NCBI RefSeq assembly: GCF_022530855.2
Contig: NZ_CP099567.1
Location: 434,001-498,000 of the forward strand
Direction of reading: 5' to 3'
Length of the DNA: 64,000 nucleotides
From: Candidatus Vondammii sp. HM_W22
GTDB lineage: Bacteria; Pseudomonadota; Gammaproteobacteria; Chromatiales; Chromatiaceae
Position numbers and translations under genes: made by a program. Each line of letters starts with the position of its first letter. Positions within the stretch are counted from its first letter, which is position 1. The notes beneath the pieces are model-generated. The model was not told the origin of the DNA. It did no database searches and saw only the letters and a program-made list of their open reading frames with translations. Shown piece after piece: positions 48,424 to 58,635 of the stretch.

Positions 48424-50815
48424 CCTGTAAAGTTTTCTGTGTAACTGCCTGGGTTAAATATATCCTGCTAAGCGTTCTTCGAACTCAATCATAAATCTAT
48501 TCAGTGCTGGTTTCCAATTACGGATCGGCATTGTCTGCTTTTTCGATGCGGCCTGGATTGCCAGATAGATTACCTTCTTTGCCGAGTCATCGGTTGGAAA
48601 TAATTTCCGTTTTTTGATCACTTTGCGAATGATACTGTTCAGTGACTCAATGGCGTTGATCGTGTAGATCACCTTTCGTATATCCTCCGGGTAGTTGAAC
48701 AGCGTGTTCAGGTTCTCCCAATGGGCACGCCAGGAGTGGCTGATCCGGGGGTACTTGTTGTCCCATCGGTCAGAGAATTTATCCAGCGCCAATAAGGCTT
48801 CTTCCTCGGTGATGGACTGGTAAATATTTTTCAAATCAGCCGTGACAGGCTTGTAGTCTTTCCAAGGCACGTACTTCATCGAGTTCCGTACCATATGCAC
48901 GATACAGAGCTGGATCTGGGTATCCGGAAAGGCCGTGTTGATGGCATCAGGAAAGCCTTTTAAGCCTTCGACACAGGCAATCAAAATATCCTTCACACCG
49001 CGGTTTTGAAGCTCTGTCAACACGTTCAGCCAGAATTTGGCCCCCCCTCGTTCTCCGATAGCCACATCCCCAATAATTTCTTGTGGCCTTCCAGGTTAAC
49101 GCCCAGAGCGAGATAAATCACTTTCTTGTCTTGCCGGATTTTAACGACAATGCAGTCCAGATGTAATCCCCCCATTGACCTTTCCCCCCCCAAATAGAGC
49201 CATGACAAGGATGAGGTTTCCAATTAGTTTGTATATTAGGAGATCTCAAGATGAAGAAGAAGCGTTACAGAGAAGAGTAAATTATTGGTGTCATCAAGCA
49301 GCATGAGTCAGGGGTAAAAGTTGATGACATTTGTCGTCAGTTCGGCATTTCAACCGGGTGTTTTTATAACTGGCGAAGCAAGTACGCCGGCATGGATGTC
49401 TCAGAAGCCAAACGGCTCAAAGAGCTTGAAAGCGAAAACAACAAGCTTAAGAAGTTACTTACCGAGAAAATGCTTGAAGCTGAGGCGATGAAGGATGTGC
49501 TCTCAAAAAAATGGTAAAGCCTGCTGATAGAAAACAAATCGTGATCTACCTTAAGTCACGATTCAAATTAAGTGGGCGTAGAGCTTGCCAATTAGTAGGC
49601 TTAAGTAGAACCGCTTTTCGGTACGTTATTCAATGGGGAAAAGATGAGCCTCTACGCAAACGGTTACTTGAGTTAGCAAAGAAGTATCCGAGTTATGGTT
49701 ATTTGTTTTTACATGGCCTCCTGAGAGGTGAGAGGCTTGTGAAAAACAAGAAGCGGACCTACCGAGTCTATAACGAAGAAGGTCTTCAAGTGAGGACTAA
49801 AAAACGCAAGAAGATAATACGACCAAGAATGCCAATGATTGTGCCCATTGGTAAAAACATACGCTGGTCAATGGATTTTGTCAGTGATCAGTTGGCTAAT
49901 GGTCGCCGCTTTCGAGTATTTAATGTGATTGATGATTACTCAAGAGAAGTTATTGGCCAGCTCTCTGACTTCTCGATCAATGGTCACCAGGTCGCTCGTT
50001 TTTTAACTCAGGTGATTGAGCTAAGGAGCGCTCCGGATCAAATAATCTGCGACAACGGTACTGAGTTTACTAGCAAGGCGATGTTCTACTGGCAAAAAGA
50101 AAGTGGCGTTAAGCTAGGTTTTATTCAGCCAGGTAAGCCTACTCAGAATGCGTTTGTAGAAAGCTTAAACGGTAAATTCAGAAATGAATGATTAAATCAG
50201 CATTGGTTCAGGTCCATTGATGACGCTAGACATGAAATTGATCAATGGCGAGAGCACTACAATCACGTGCGGCCTCATAGCGCATTAAATTATTTGTCAC
50301 CTGTGGCCTTTGTGAATAGGGCCGCTTGGAATGAATTATCTCATCCAAGTCTTGGTATTAAGATGGGGGGAAGGTCAATTGCCATTCGTCAACCTGCTCG
50401 ATAACCGCACATTTTCTTGAATGTCGTGACGATTTCGCGGGTCGTCATACCCTGAGCATACAAGAAGAGGATCTTGTCATCCGTTGAGGTAAATCGACGC
50501 TGGTGCTTTTTAACCAGTCGGGGTTTAAAGCTGCCCGCTCTATCTCGTGGAGTATCCAGTTTAAACTGGCCATCTTCCGTTTGCAAGGTCTTGCTGGTAG
50601 TGCCGTTGCGGCTATTACTCGCTTCGGACTGTTCATGTTTGGCAAAGCCAGGATGATCATCCAGTTCAACGTTGAGCGCTGTCTCGACCGTGATTTTTGG
50701 CAGCATTTGCCGAAACTCGTTGAGATCTTCTTCAGTTTTGATGTTATTAGCGACCGCCTGGAGCTCTTTCTTATCGATCGGCTGCCTACCCTCTCCCTTG
50801 TTTGGGTTTAATGAA
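48424..50815 (-). pseudogene. IS256-family element type 1, copy C, split by an IS3 insertion
   Basis: Left end CCTGTAAAGTTTTCTGTGTAAC at about 48424, right end near 50815. The C-terminal half on the minus strand (48454-49065, then VYLDC-like [14 protein letters not shown] up to 49163) includes AIESLNSIIRKVIKKRKLFP. An IS3-family element fills 49176-50377. The N-terminal half continues at 50382 (GMTTREIVTTFKK, LQTEDGQFKLDTPRDRAG). About 100 bases of the IS256 gene at the junction (SATLISKVTDAVIEQ and SRPLDAIYPI) are missing or scrambled. Confidence 0.83.
49176..50377 (+). mobile_element. IS3-family element (IS407-like), copy 2 (dead)
   Basis: Close copy of 19119-20319, same ends. OrfA has a stop after KKKRYREE (49277-49279, TAA for the Gln codon); OrfB starts at 49511 and stops at 50191 (TGA where the intact copy reads CL in FRNECLNQHW), losing the last 45 residues. 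The frameshift heptamer is kept as AAAAAAATGG. No target duplication can be seen. Inserted in IS256 copy C. Confidence 0.9.
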
Positions 50816-50821
50816 CAGAAT

Positions 50822-51590
50822 TCAGGACAGTCTCCACATTCACAAACGGCTCCAAGGCTTTCTCTGCATTATCCCGGGTATCGGCGGCTTGCTAGGTATC
50901 GTGCAACACCTGCTTGGCTTTTGGCTGTAATGACTTGGGCAAGGTATTGAGCACATGACCCGTTTTATGCATCCAGCAGCGTGCTGACGGGTTTCCGGGT
51001 AGGTCTCCTCTGAGGCGCGGCCCAGAAAACCCATGGCACCACCTCTATCGCCAGAAAATACTTCTCACCCCGTTTATTGACACCAATAATAACTAATGCG
51101 CAGAGTTTTACCTGTTCAGCTCTCAGGCCACTGTAGATGCCGTCTAGATGTATACCCAGAGAGCTTTGTCCAATCTGGTGGCACACCAATCCCGATACTC
51201 CTCTGCCCATACCTGCTTCAATCGGGAAACCGTACTGGCAGACAGCTCTTTTGCTTCCGGGCCTGTCCACACCTTGAGTGCTTCCCCCATCTCACCGCGG
51301 CTTACACTCTTGAGATACAGCCAGGAAATCGCGGCTTCCAGCGAACGGGTTTTACGAATATAGGGGGGGCCGACGCAGCGTGGAAAGTGATCGGGTCTCC
51401 AGATCTAGAACGTACCTTGGGTACCTTCACGGTCACTGGACCTATGCCCGTCTGGATGACTCGTTACCGGCAGGTAACCATTGCCTACGACAGCAGCATG
51501 ACCACACTTGGTTTGTTGTCCGGCAACTAGGATAACAAGGCTTGCAACTTCGTTTCTATCGCTTGTTCAATCAGCTTTCAGGCTACCATT
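50822..51590 (-). pseudogene. IS256-family type 2, degenerate copy E
   Basis: Minus strand, scattered frames: GNGYLP-like start near 51480, YIRKTRSLEAAISWLYLKS near 51330, LGIHLDGIYSGLRAEQVKLCALVIIGVNKRGEK near 51100, EETYPETRQ near 50980 and the CIKRVMCS region after it. Same type as the copy at 51590-52985, in opposite orientation and heavily decayed. Only pieces recognisable; boundaries approximate. Confidence 0.7.
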
Positions 51591-52985
51591 CTGGAATTAT
51601 AACTAAAAGTGTTGTTTGAAAGGAATTGAAAAAGAGCGGGGTATCTGGTTGATTTGTTGTTGCGAGACATCAAAACAACCATTGGAGATACGCCACCATG
51701 AGTAAGAATAACGTTGTTAAGCTGGCAGTTCGAGATACGATTATCGATCCGCTGACAGAGTTGCCGAGAAGCGGTGCGGAGCAGTTGATCTACTAGGCGG
51801 TGGAAGCCGAGCTGCTGGAGCTGTTGGCGGAGCACGTCGAGCGACGGACAGAGGATGGCAAGGCGGGTGTGGTGCGTAATGGTCACCTGCCAGCTCGTAA
51901 ACTGCAGACAGGATTAGGGCCGGTCACGGTCAAGATCCCCAAAGTTCGCGCGAAGATCGGCGAGCCGGTAACGTTCCGATCAGCTCTGGTGCCGCCGTAT
52001 GTACGCAAGACGAAGTCACTGGAAACGGCGCTGCCGTGGCTCTACCTGAAGGGGATTTCCAGTGGAGAGATGGGTGAAGCCCTGAAAGTGCTGGTGGTTC
52101 CGGATGCAACAGGCTTGTCGGCGGGCAGGGTATCGCGTCTGAAGCAGGTCTGGGCAGAAGAATATCGGAGCTGGTGCGAGGAGCGCCTGGATAAGGGCCA
52201 TTGGGTGTATGTGTGGGCAGACGGTGTCTACAGCGGACAGAGAGCAGAGCAGACGAAGCTGTGTGCCCTGGTGGTGATCGGCGTGAATGAGCGTGGTGAG
52301 AAGCATTTTCTGGCAATTGAGGATGGTGTACGGGAGTCCACACAGAGCTGGCGGGAGGTACTGTTGAAACTGAAGTCACGCGGGCTGACCCCGCCAAAAT
52401 TGGCGATCGGAGACGGTGCTATGGGATTCTGGGCTGCGCTGGAGGAAGTGTATCCGGAGACGCGCCAGCAGCGCTGCTGGATGCACAAGACCATGAACGT
52501 GCTGAACTGCCTGCCAAGGTCAGCTCAGCCGAAAGCGAAGCAGGCACTGCATAACATCTGGCAGGCGGAGACCCAGGCCGATGCGGAAAAGGCCTTTGAT
52601 CTGTTTATCAAAACGTATGAGCCAAAGTATCCGAAGGCTGCCATCTGTCTGCACAAAGACCGAGAGGAACTGATGGCTTTCTATCAATTTTCTGCGCAGC
52701 ACTGGCAGAGAGCATTCGGACCAGCAATCTGATTGAATCCACCTTCGGGACAATCCGCCATCGAACCAAGCGTTCCAAGGGCTGCCTATCGCGTGATGGT
52801 ATGTTACACATGATGTTCAAACTCGGCCTGTGTGCCGAGAAGACGTGGAGACGATTACGGGGTTTCGATTATCTGGCGAAGGTGATAACCGGAATCAAAT
52901 TTAAAGAGGGTCTTGAGGTAGCAGGAGTCGATCAGGTAACCGCTTAATTCAACTGGCTAAACACTAGATTTGACTATAACTCCCC
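51590..52985 (+). pseudogene. IS256-family type 2 element, copy F (two disabling mutations)
   Basis: Transposase from ATG 51699 (MSKNNVVKLAVRDTIIDPL) to TAA 52947 (VAGVDQVTA). Motifs of IS256: VKIPKVRAKIGEPV, LYLKGISSGEMGEALKVLVV, VYVWADGVYSGQRAEQ with the first Asp, PKLAIGDGAMGFWAAL, RCWMHKTMNVLNCLP. An in-frame TAG at 51794-51796 and an AG dinucleotide duplication near 52708 (CAGAGAGC for CAGAGC) are the only breaks; without them the frame reads on into SIRTSNLIESTFGTIRHRTK. So it died recently. Ends resemble GGAGTTATAGTCAAATC in inverted form. Confidence 0.85.
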
Positions 52986-53165
52986 ATGAACCGGGCAACT
53001 CTGTCAGTGGATCAGCGATCTGCTCTCGATCTTCGATCGAAACAATTGTATTCTTATTCATGGTGGCGTATCTCATTGGTTGTTTGATTACTTTGCAGTT
53101 TCAAATCAACCAGATACGCTGCTTTTTTCGGTGCCTATCAAACACCACTTTCAATCATACCTCTC
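52986..53165 (-). pseudogene. IS256-family type 2, N-terminal stub (copy G)
   Basis: Minus-strand ATG at 53062 opens [19 protein letters not shown], the counterpart of MSKNNVVKLAVRDTIIDPL in copy F, with the same upstream GATACGCCACC. Only the terminal region and about 27 codons remain. It abuts the glgP remnant on the right and copy F on the left, tail to head. Confidence 0.72.
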
Positions 53166-53169
53166 TGAA

Positions 53170-53732
53170 GATGGTGTTTATTCCAAACTATGACGTCAGT
53201 ATGGCGATGGAGATTGTCCCGGCAGCGGATTTATCTGAGCAGATATCGACGGCCGACATGGAGACTTCGGGCACGGTAAATATGAAGCTATCACTGAACT
53301 GAATGGTGCCATGACTGTCAGCACCCTCGATTGTGCCAATATTGAGATTCGCCAAGAGGTGTGAGAAGAGAACTTCTCCCTGTTTGGCGTGACGGCAGAA
53401 GGGGTGGGGCAATGGAAGCGCAACGGCTACAATCCAGCAGGTTATTACCGCGAAAACAGTGAGCTGGAACAGACTATCGACCAAATAGCCAGCGGTTTCT
53501 TTTCACCAGAGGTGCCGGCCGTTACCATTCGCTAGTGGATTAGCTGATCAATCACGATCCCTTTATGGTGTTGGCCGACCATGCTGACTATATCCGTTGT
53601 CAGGAAGAGGTGGAGCAATTGTTCCGTGATCAGGACTGCCGAGCTATTCTCAATCTGGCCTGCATGGGGAAATTCTCCAGCGACAGAACGGTGTAGAAGT
53701 ATGCCGACAAAGTCTGGCAGCTGGATTGATCC
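53170..53732 (+). pseudogene. glgP: Glycogen phosphorylase, C-terminal remnant
   Basis: Plus-strand frames give [39 protein letters not shown], then [21 protein letters not shown] and EENFSLFGVTAEGVGQW, GYNPAGYYRENSELEQTIDQIASGFFSPEVPA, and, shifted, HDPFMVLADHADYIRCQEEV and ILNLACMGKFSSDRTV. This is the PLP-domain end of glycogen or maltodextrin phosphorylase, where the active enzyme reads SEQISTAGxEASGTGNMKF; the G-to-D change and others are visible. One frame break near 53285, stops at 53363, 53533 and 53546. The first four-fifths of the gene are gone. It ends 20-odd bases from the uvrA stop. Confidence 0.85.
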
Positions 53733-56555
53733 CTAGGACAATACTTTCTTGAGATAGCGGCCGGTGTAGGACCCCTTGCTTTTCGCCACCTCTTCAGGCG
53801 TTCCCTGAGCGATAATCCGTCCGCCGTTATCACCGCCTTCGGGTCCCAGATCCACGATCCAATCCGCAGTCTTGATGACATCCAGATTGTGTTCTATCAC
53901 CACCACGGTGTTACCATGATCCCTCAGCTTGTGCAGCACCGCCAGAAGCTGTTTCACGTCATGGAAGTGGAGGCCGGTGGTGGGTTCGTCAAGTATATAA
54001 AGGGTGTTGCCGGTATCACGCTTGGAGAGTTCTCTCGACAGCTTTACCCGCTGTGCTTCACCACCGGACAGGGTGGTGGCATTCTGTCCGAGTTTGACAT
54101 AAGAGAGTCCGACATCCATTAACGTCTGCAGTTTTCTCTTCAGAGCCGGTATGGCATCGAAGAAAACAACCGCATCTTCAATGGTCAGGCCGAGTACCTG
54201 ATCAATGCTCTTTCCCTTGTATTTGATCTCCTGGGTTTCACGGTTGTAACGTTTGCTCTTGCAGACATCGCACTGCACATAGATATCAGGTAGAAAATGC
54301 ATCTCCACTTTGATTACACCGTCGCCCCGGCACGCCTCGCAGCGACCGCCCTTCACATTGAAGCTGAAGCGCCCGGGTGTATAGCCCCTAGAGCGTGCTT
54401 CATGGGTGCCGGAAAAGAGCTCACGTATCGGTGTGAAAATGCCGGTATACGTAGCCGGATTGGAGCGGGGAGTGCGGCCAATCGGGCTCTGGTCTATATC
54501 CACCACCTTGTCGAAATGCTCAAGCCCGAGGACCTCCTCATAAGGGGCAGCATCCTTGTTTGCATTGTTCATACTGACGGCGGCAATGGGGTAGAGGGTG
54601 TCGTTTATCAGTGTCGATTTACCGGAGCCGGAGACGCCGGTGATACAGGTAAAGAGGCCTATAGGCAGTTCCAGTTCGACATTTTTAAGATTGTTCCCGC
54701 TGGCACCATGGATGGAGAGTGTACGGTTTGGGTCCCTCTTTGTCCGGTTTTTAGGAATCTCAATGGCAAGCTTGCCGCAGAGGTACTGGCCGGTGAGAGA
54801 CTCCACCTCAACAGCGATATCATCCGCTGTTCCCTGGGCAATCACTTTACCGCCGTGAATCCCGGCACCAGGGCCTATATCCACCACGTGATCGGCGCTG
54901 CGGATCGCCTCTTCGTCATGTTCCACCACGATGACGGTATTGCCAAGGTCACGGAGGTAGGTGAGGGTCTTCAGCAGACGGTCATTGTCCCGCTGATGCA
55001 GCCCGATTGAGGGCTCATCCAGAATATACATGACACCCACCAGACCGGCACCGATCTGGCTGGCCAAGCGAATACGTTGTGCCTCACCGCCGGAAAGTGT
55101 ATCGGCGCTACGCTCAAGTGTCAGGTAATCCAGGCCAACGTTAACCAGAAACTGGAGTCGCTGGGAAACCTCTTTTACTATTTTTTCTGCGATTTTCCCC
55201 CGCTTTCCCGGAAGATTCATCTGCTGGAAAAACGCCAGAGCCCGGCCTACCGGCAGTGTGGTGATGGACGGAAGATTGTGTTCTGCAACAAACACATGGC
55301 GGGCAGCCTCATTCAGCCTAGCCCCTTTACACTTTGGACAAGGATGGGTGGAGATATAACGGGAAAGCTCCTCTCTCACGGCATTGGATTCAGTTTCCCG
55401 ATAGCGCCGCTCCATATTGCAAATAATCCCTTCGAAAGGGTGAGTTTTGGTGTGCCGTCCACCGCGCTCGTTGAAATAACTGAAGCGGACACTCTCTTTG
55501 CCACTGCCGTAGAGAATGACTTTCTGGATCTTTTTCGGCAGCTCTTCCCAGTGACACTCCACATCAAAATCGTAATGCTTGCCAAGGGAGGTGATCAGCT
55601 GAAAATAATAGGCGTTGCGTCGGTCCCAGCCTCTTACTGCTCCTGCCGCCAGACTCAGGTGGGGATGGGCAACCACCCGATCCGGATCGAAGAACTGCTC
55701 AACCCCCAAACCATCACAGGTGGGGCAGGCGCCACCCGGGTTGTTGAAGGAGAAGAGCCGGGGCTCCAGCTCCTCCAGGCTATAGCCGCAGATGGGGCAG
55801 GCGAAGTTGGCAGAAAACAGCAGATCTTCGGCCTCTGGGTCATCCATCCAGGCGACCCGAACCAGGCCGCTGGAGAGATGGAGTGCTGTCTCAAAGGATT
55901 CGGCCAGCCGCAGGCCTAGGTCATCCCGTACATTGAACCGGTCCACTACCGCTTCAATGGTATGTTTTTTATGCAGCTCCAGGTCTGGCGGATCATCCAG
56001 TTCGTAGATTTCACCGTCGACTCGGGCGCGGATAAAGCCCTGGGCATTCAGCTCCTGAAGGAGTTTATGGTGTTCGCCCTTGCGCTCGGAGATCATCGGC
56101 GCAAGCAGCATCAATCTACTGCCGGCGGGCAGTGCGAGAATCTGGTCAACCATCTGGCTGACTGTCTGTGCCTCTAGGGGGGTGCCGTGTTCGGGGCATT
56201 GGGGCGTGCCTGCACGGGCGAACAACAGACGCAGATAGTCGTAGATCTCGGTGATGGTACCCACTGTGGAGCGGGGATTATGGAATGTCGTCTTCTGCTC
56301 GATGGAGATGGCTGGAGATAACCCCTCGATATGATCGATATCCGGTTTCTCCATCACCGAGAGAAACTGTCTGGCATAAGCTGAAAGGGATTCGACATAA
56401 CGCCTCTGCCCTTCAGCATAAATGGTGTCGAAGGCGAGGGACGATTTGCCAGAACCGGAAAGCCCGGTGATGACAATCAACTTGTTCCTGGGCAAATCCA
56501 GATCGATGTTTTTTAAATTGTGGGTGCGGGCACCCCGCAGCTGGATAGTGTCCAT
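53733..56555 (-). CDS. uvrA: Excinuclease ABC subunit A
   Basis: 940 residues, same size as E. coli UvrA. Damage-recognition ATPase of nucleotide excision repair. First Walker [15 protein letters not shown] (about 31-44), zinc module [19 protein letters not shown] then CPTC, ABC signature [16 protein letters not shown], second Walker [16 protein letters not shown], second zinc module [19 protein letters not shown] then CDVC, second signature [16 protein letters not shown], and LDEPTTGLH Walker B. Intact. Transcribed away from yajR. No convincing LexA box in front of it. Confidence 0.98.
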   Translation of the reverse strand: MDTIQLRGARTHNLKNIDLDLPRNKLIVITGLSGSGKSSLAFDTIYAEGQRRYVESLSAYARQFLSVMEKPDIDHIEGLSPAISIEQKTTFHNPRSTVGTITEIYDYLRLLFARAGTPQCPEHGTPLEAQTVSQMVDQILALPAGSRLMLLAPMISERKGEHHKLLQELNAQGFIRARVDGEIYELDDPPDLELHKKHTIEAVVDRFNVRDDLGLRLAESFETALHLSSGLVRVAWMDDPEAEDLLFSANFACPICGYSLEELEPRLFSFNNPGGACPTCDGLGVEQFFDPDRVVAHPHLSLAAGAVRGWDRRNAYYFQLITSLGKHYDFDVECHWEELPKKIQKVILYGSGKESVRFSYFNERGGRHTKTHPFEGIICNMERRYRETESNAVREELSRYISTHPCPKCKGARLNEAARHVFVAEHNLPSITTLPVGRALAFFQQMNLPGKRGKIAEKIVKEVSQRLQFLVNVGLDYLTLERSADTLSGGEAQRIRLASQIGAGLVGVMYILDEPSIGLHQRDNDRLLKTLTYLRDLGNTVIVVEHDEEAIRSADHVVDIGPGAGIHGGKVIAQGTADDIAVEVESLTGQYLCGKLAIEIPKNRTKRDPNRTLSIHGASGNNLKNVELELPIGLFTCITGVSGSGKSTLINDTLYPIAAVSMNNANKDAAPYEEVLGLEHFDKVVDIDQSPIGRTPRSNPATYTGIFTPIRELFSGTHEARSRGYTPGRFSFNVKGGRCEACRGDGVIKVEMHFLPDIYVQCDVCKSKRYNRETQEIKYKGKSIDQVLGLTIEDAVVFFDAIPALKRKLQTLMDVGLSYVKLGQNATTLSGGEAQRVKLSRELSKRDTGNTLYILDEPTTGLHFHDVKQLLAVLHKLRDHGNTVVVIEHNLDVIKTADWIVDLGPEGGDNGGRIIAQGTPEEVAKSKGSYTGRYLKKVLS

Positions 56556-56932
56556 CAGCTTACCAGTAATTGAGCGAACCTGATACTATACGCTGTCTTG
56601 TTGGTCTGAGCCAAAGCAATCATCGCCAAAACAGAGAGGGTTAGTTCTTAGAAAGTTTGTGCAGCCGGGGTTAATAAGCATTCACTGACAGAGGCGTTGT
56701 GAATACATCCCTGTACGATTGAAGGCGACGCCCCTGCCGCCAACACTCTTGAAAGTGAAGACTCCATACCCTCTCGGAAAGATTCATATGATTGTGATTG
56801 AGGGCTTATTGGAGATGGGTATAACCCATTCAACTGTCAGAGTTTTATGGGATTGGCAATTGCGTCCTTGTCTGCGGTGGTCCCATCTTTAACTGCGGAT
56901 GGACTGGGTTGCTAGAGTAAGTGGGAGATAAA
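56556..56932. other. uvrA-yajR intergenic region, no gene
   Basis: 377 bases with divergent genes at each side. No credible ORF. 56690-56765 (GAATACATCCCTGTACG, then GGCGACGCCCCTGCCGCC) looks like a short extragenic repeat type I recall from other gammaproteobacterial genomes; not verifiable here. Promoters for both genes must lie here. Confidence 0.4.
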
Positions 56933-58321
56933 GTGAGTAGTAACAAAAAACAACAAAAGGGTTTGTCACCTATAGAGTCACGCGCCGCAATATCACTGGC
57001 GGGTATCTTCTCACTGAGGATGCTGGGACTCTTTATGATCCTCCCTGTTTTCGCCCTTTATGCGGAAGAGCTCCAAGGAGTGACACCTGTGCTGGTGGGT
57101 GTCGCCATCGGTGCTTACGGCCTGACGCAGGCGTTCTTGCAGATTCCATTTGGCATGCTCTCCGATCGCATAGGCCGAAAACCGGTCATTATTGGTGGCC
57201 TGATCATCTTTGCCGTGGGCAGTGTGGTGGCCGCACAGGCAGATACCATCTGGGGTGTTATCTTTGGGCGTGCGGTTCAGGGTAGTGGCGCCATAGCCGC
57301 TGCGGTTATGGCTTTAGCGGCTGACCTTACCCGGGAACAGGTCCGTATGCGGGTGATGGCGGTCATCGGCATGAGTATCGGGTTTGCTTTTGCCATCTCA
57401 CTGGTGCTGGGGCCTATGCTCGACTCCCTGATCGGCGTTCAGGGTATATTCTGGCTTACCTCAGTATTGGCGCTGGGAGGTATAGCCATCGTGGTTTTCT
57501 ATGTACCGAATCCCGAAGAGAGTCATTTTCACCGGGATACTGAGCCGGTAGCAGGGCAGTTTGGGCGGGTGCTTACCGACCCGGATCTGCTGCGGCTGGA
57601 CACCGGCATCATGCTCCTGCACATGATTCTTACCTCTGTGTTCATTGCTATCCCACTGACCCTGCGGGATTCGATTGGAGTGGAGAGCAGCAGTCACTGG
57701 ATGCTCTACCTGCCGGTCGTGGTACTTGCCATGGGACTGATGATTCCCCTGGTAGTAATCGCGGAGAACCGGCGGAAAATGAAACCAGTCTTCCTCTCTG
57801 CCATTGCCGGGCTGATTGTCGCTCAACTGGGGTTTTGGAAATTTCAGGATTCGCTGTATGGCACTGCCTTCGCCATGCTACTTTTCTTTACCGCGTTCAA
57901 TCTGCTAGAAGCGACACTTCCCTCTCTGATTGCCAAGACAGCACCGGTGGTGAGCAAAGGGACAGCAATGGGGGTCTACTCTACGTCCCAGTTTATCGGC
58001 GCCTTTCTTGGAGGACTGATAGGCGGTTGGATACATGCCCATTTTGGTTTGGGCGGAGTATTTTTGTTCGGAGGCGCGGCGGCCACGATCTGGTTACTGG
58101 CGGCCTCAGGCATGGCACCCCCAAATTACCACAGCAATTATCTGCTGAAAGTGTGCTCAATGGATGAAGCCCAGGCGGCGGAGCTGCAGGCTGAACTGAT
58201 GGATATTGAGGGGGTTGGCGATGCCGTAGTAGTGGCGACAGATGGTGTTGCTTATCTGAAGGTGGATACTTGGGTGGTGGACGAGTCGGTTCTGGAGACC
58301 TATTCCAGAGCGGAAACATAG
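56933..58321 (+). CDS. yajR: YajR-like MFS transporter with C-terminal YAM domain
   Basis: About 462 residues from GTG 56933 (GGGAG six bases upstream); a GTG at 56921 would add four. Twelve-helix major facilitator with the motif A GMLSDRIGRKPV between helices 2 and 3, and the motif D1-like LRMLGLFMILPVF start typical of YajR. The last 65 residues after the final helix (SNYLLKVCSMDEAQAAEL to YLKVDTWVVD) form the ferredoxin-like YAM domain. Substrate unknown; YajR is a proton-driven transporter. The order uvrA-yajR-ssb is common in gammaproteobacteria; here ssb lies 4.6 kb downstream behind IS insertions. Confidence 0.92.
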   Translation: MSSNKKQQKGLSPIESRAAISLAGIFSLRMLGLFMILPVFALYAEELQGVTPVLVGVAIGAYGLTQAFLQIPFGMLSDRIGRKPVIIGGLIIFAVGSVVAAQADTIWGVIFGRAVQGSGAIAAAVMALAADLTREQVRMRVMAVIGMSIGFAFAISLVLGPMLDSLIGVQGIFWLTSVLALGGIAIVVFYVPNPEESHFHRDTEPVAGQFGRVLTDPDLLRLDTGIMLLHMILTSVFIAIPLTLRDSIGVESSSHWMLYLPVVVLAMGLMIPLVVIAENRRKMKPVFLSAIAGLIVAQLGFWKFQDSLYGTAFAMLLFFTAFNLLEATLPSLIAKTAPVVSKGTAMGVYSTSQFIGAFLGGLIGGWIHAHFGLGGVFLFGGAAATIWLLAASGMAPPNYHSNYLLKVCSMDEAQAAELQAELMDIEGVGDAVVVATDGVAYLKVDTWVVDESVLETYSRAET

Positions 58322-58324
58322 TTT

Positions 58325-58346
58325 CTTGAACTTGCGGCTGTTCAAG
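58325..58346 (+). terminator. Hairpin after yajR (possible terminator)
   Basis: CTTGAAC (58325-58331) and GTTCAAG (58340-58346), 7-bp stem, right after the yajR stop. No T-run, so weak as an intrinsic terminator. Confidence 0.35.
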
Positions 58347-58380
58347 TATCAATCAATGCGATGGATAGTGATTTTTGCTG

Positions 58381-58409
58381 CTGGGTATTCCGCTAGTCAA
58401 AATACCCAG
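58381..58409 (+). other. Second hairpin after yajR
   Basis: CTGGGTATT (58381-58389) and AATACCCAG (58401-58409), perfect 9-bp stem, 11-base loop. 58410-58560 holds no recognisable gene. Confidence 0.35.
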
Positions 58410-58559
58410 GCTCTAAATCGCCGATGCCGTGGGTGCCCACATTGATGTGAACATAGCCAACCATCCTCGTCCGGTGAGCTCCGGTACCGCCACAAATAGG
58501 GCTGGGGATATTGTCGCAAAGTTCGTCATTGGGTTGCTGCCCGCGTCATAACCTGACGA

Positions 58560-58635
58560 CATGTGTGTCGCATTGAAGTAATTTTTCACTCGCTCAGGCC
58601 TCTTTTGCAAGGTTCGCATACAGGATCGTGCTCCG
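58560..58635 (-). pseudogene. IS630-family C-terminal fragment
   Basis: Minus strand: MRTLQKRPERVKNYFNATHM, matching RTVQKRSERAKSHFNATRI at the end of the piece at 31127-31436; the DNA upstream of the Met (GAGCACGATCCTG) matches too. Truncated by the IS4-family element at 58636. Confidence 0.7.

Noticed and set aside
48250-53730. A new defence or toxin-antitoxin system in the accessory block
   Set aside because: All reading frames in this block resolve to IS256, IS3 or the glgP remnant.
54297-55919. Long plus-strand ORFs opposite uvrA
   Set aside because: Antisense shadows of uvrA codons; no independent motifs.
56578-56597. LexA (SOS) box before uvrA
   Set aside because: CTGATACTATACGCTG only partly resembles CTGT-N8-ACAG; the second half site is wrong (CTG instead of CAG).
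56648-56833. 61-codon minus-strand ORF between uvrA and yajR
   Set aside because: Covers what looks like an extragenic repeat; no ribosome site and no family match.
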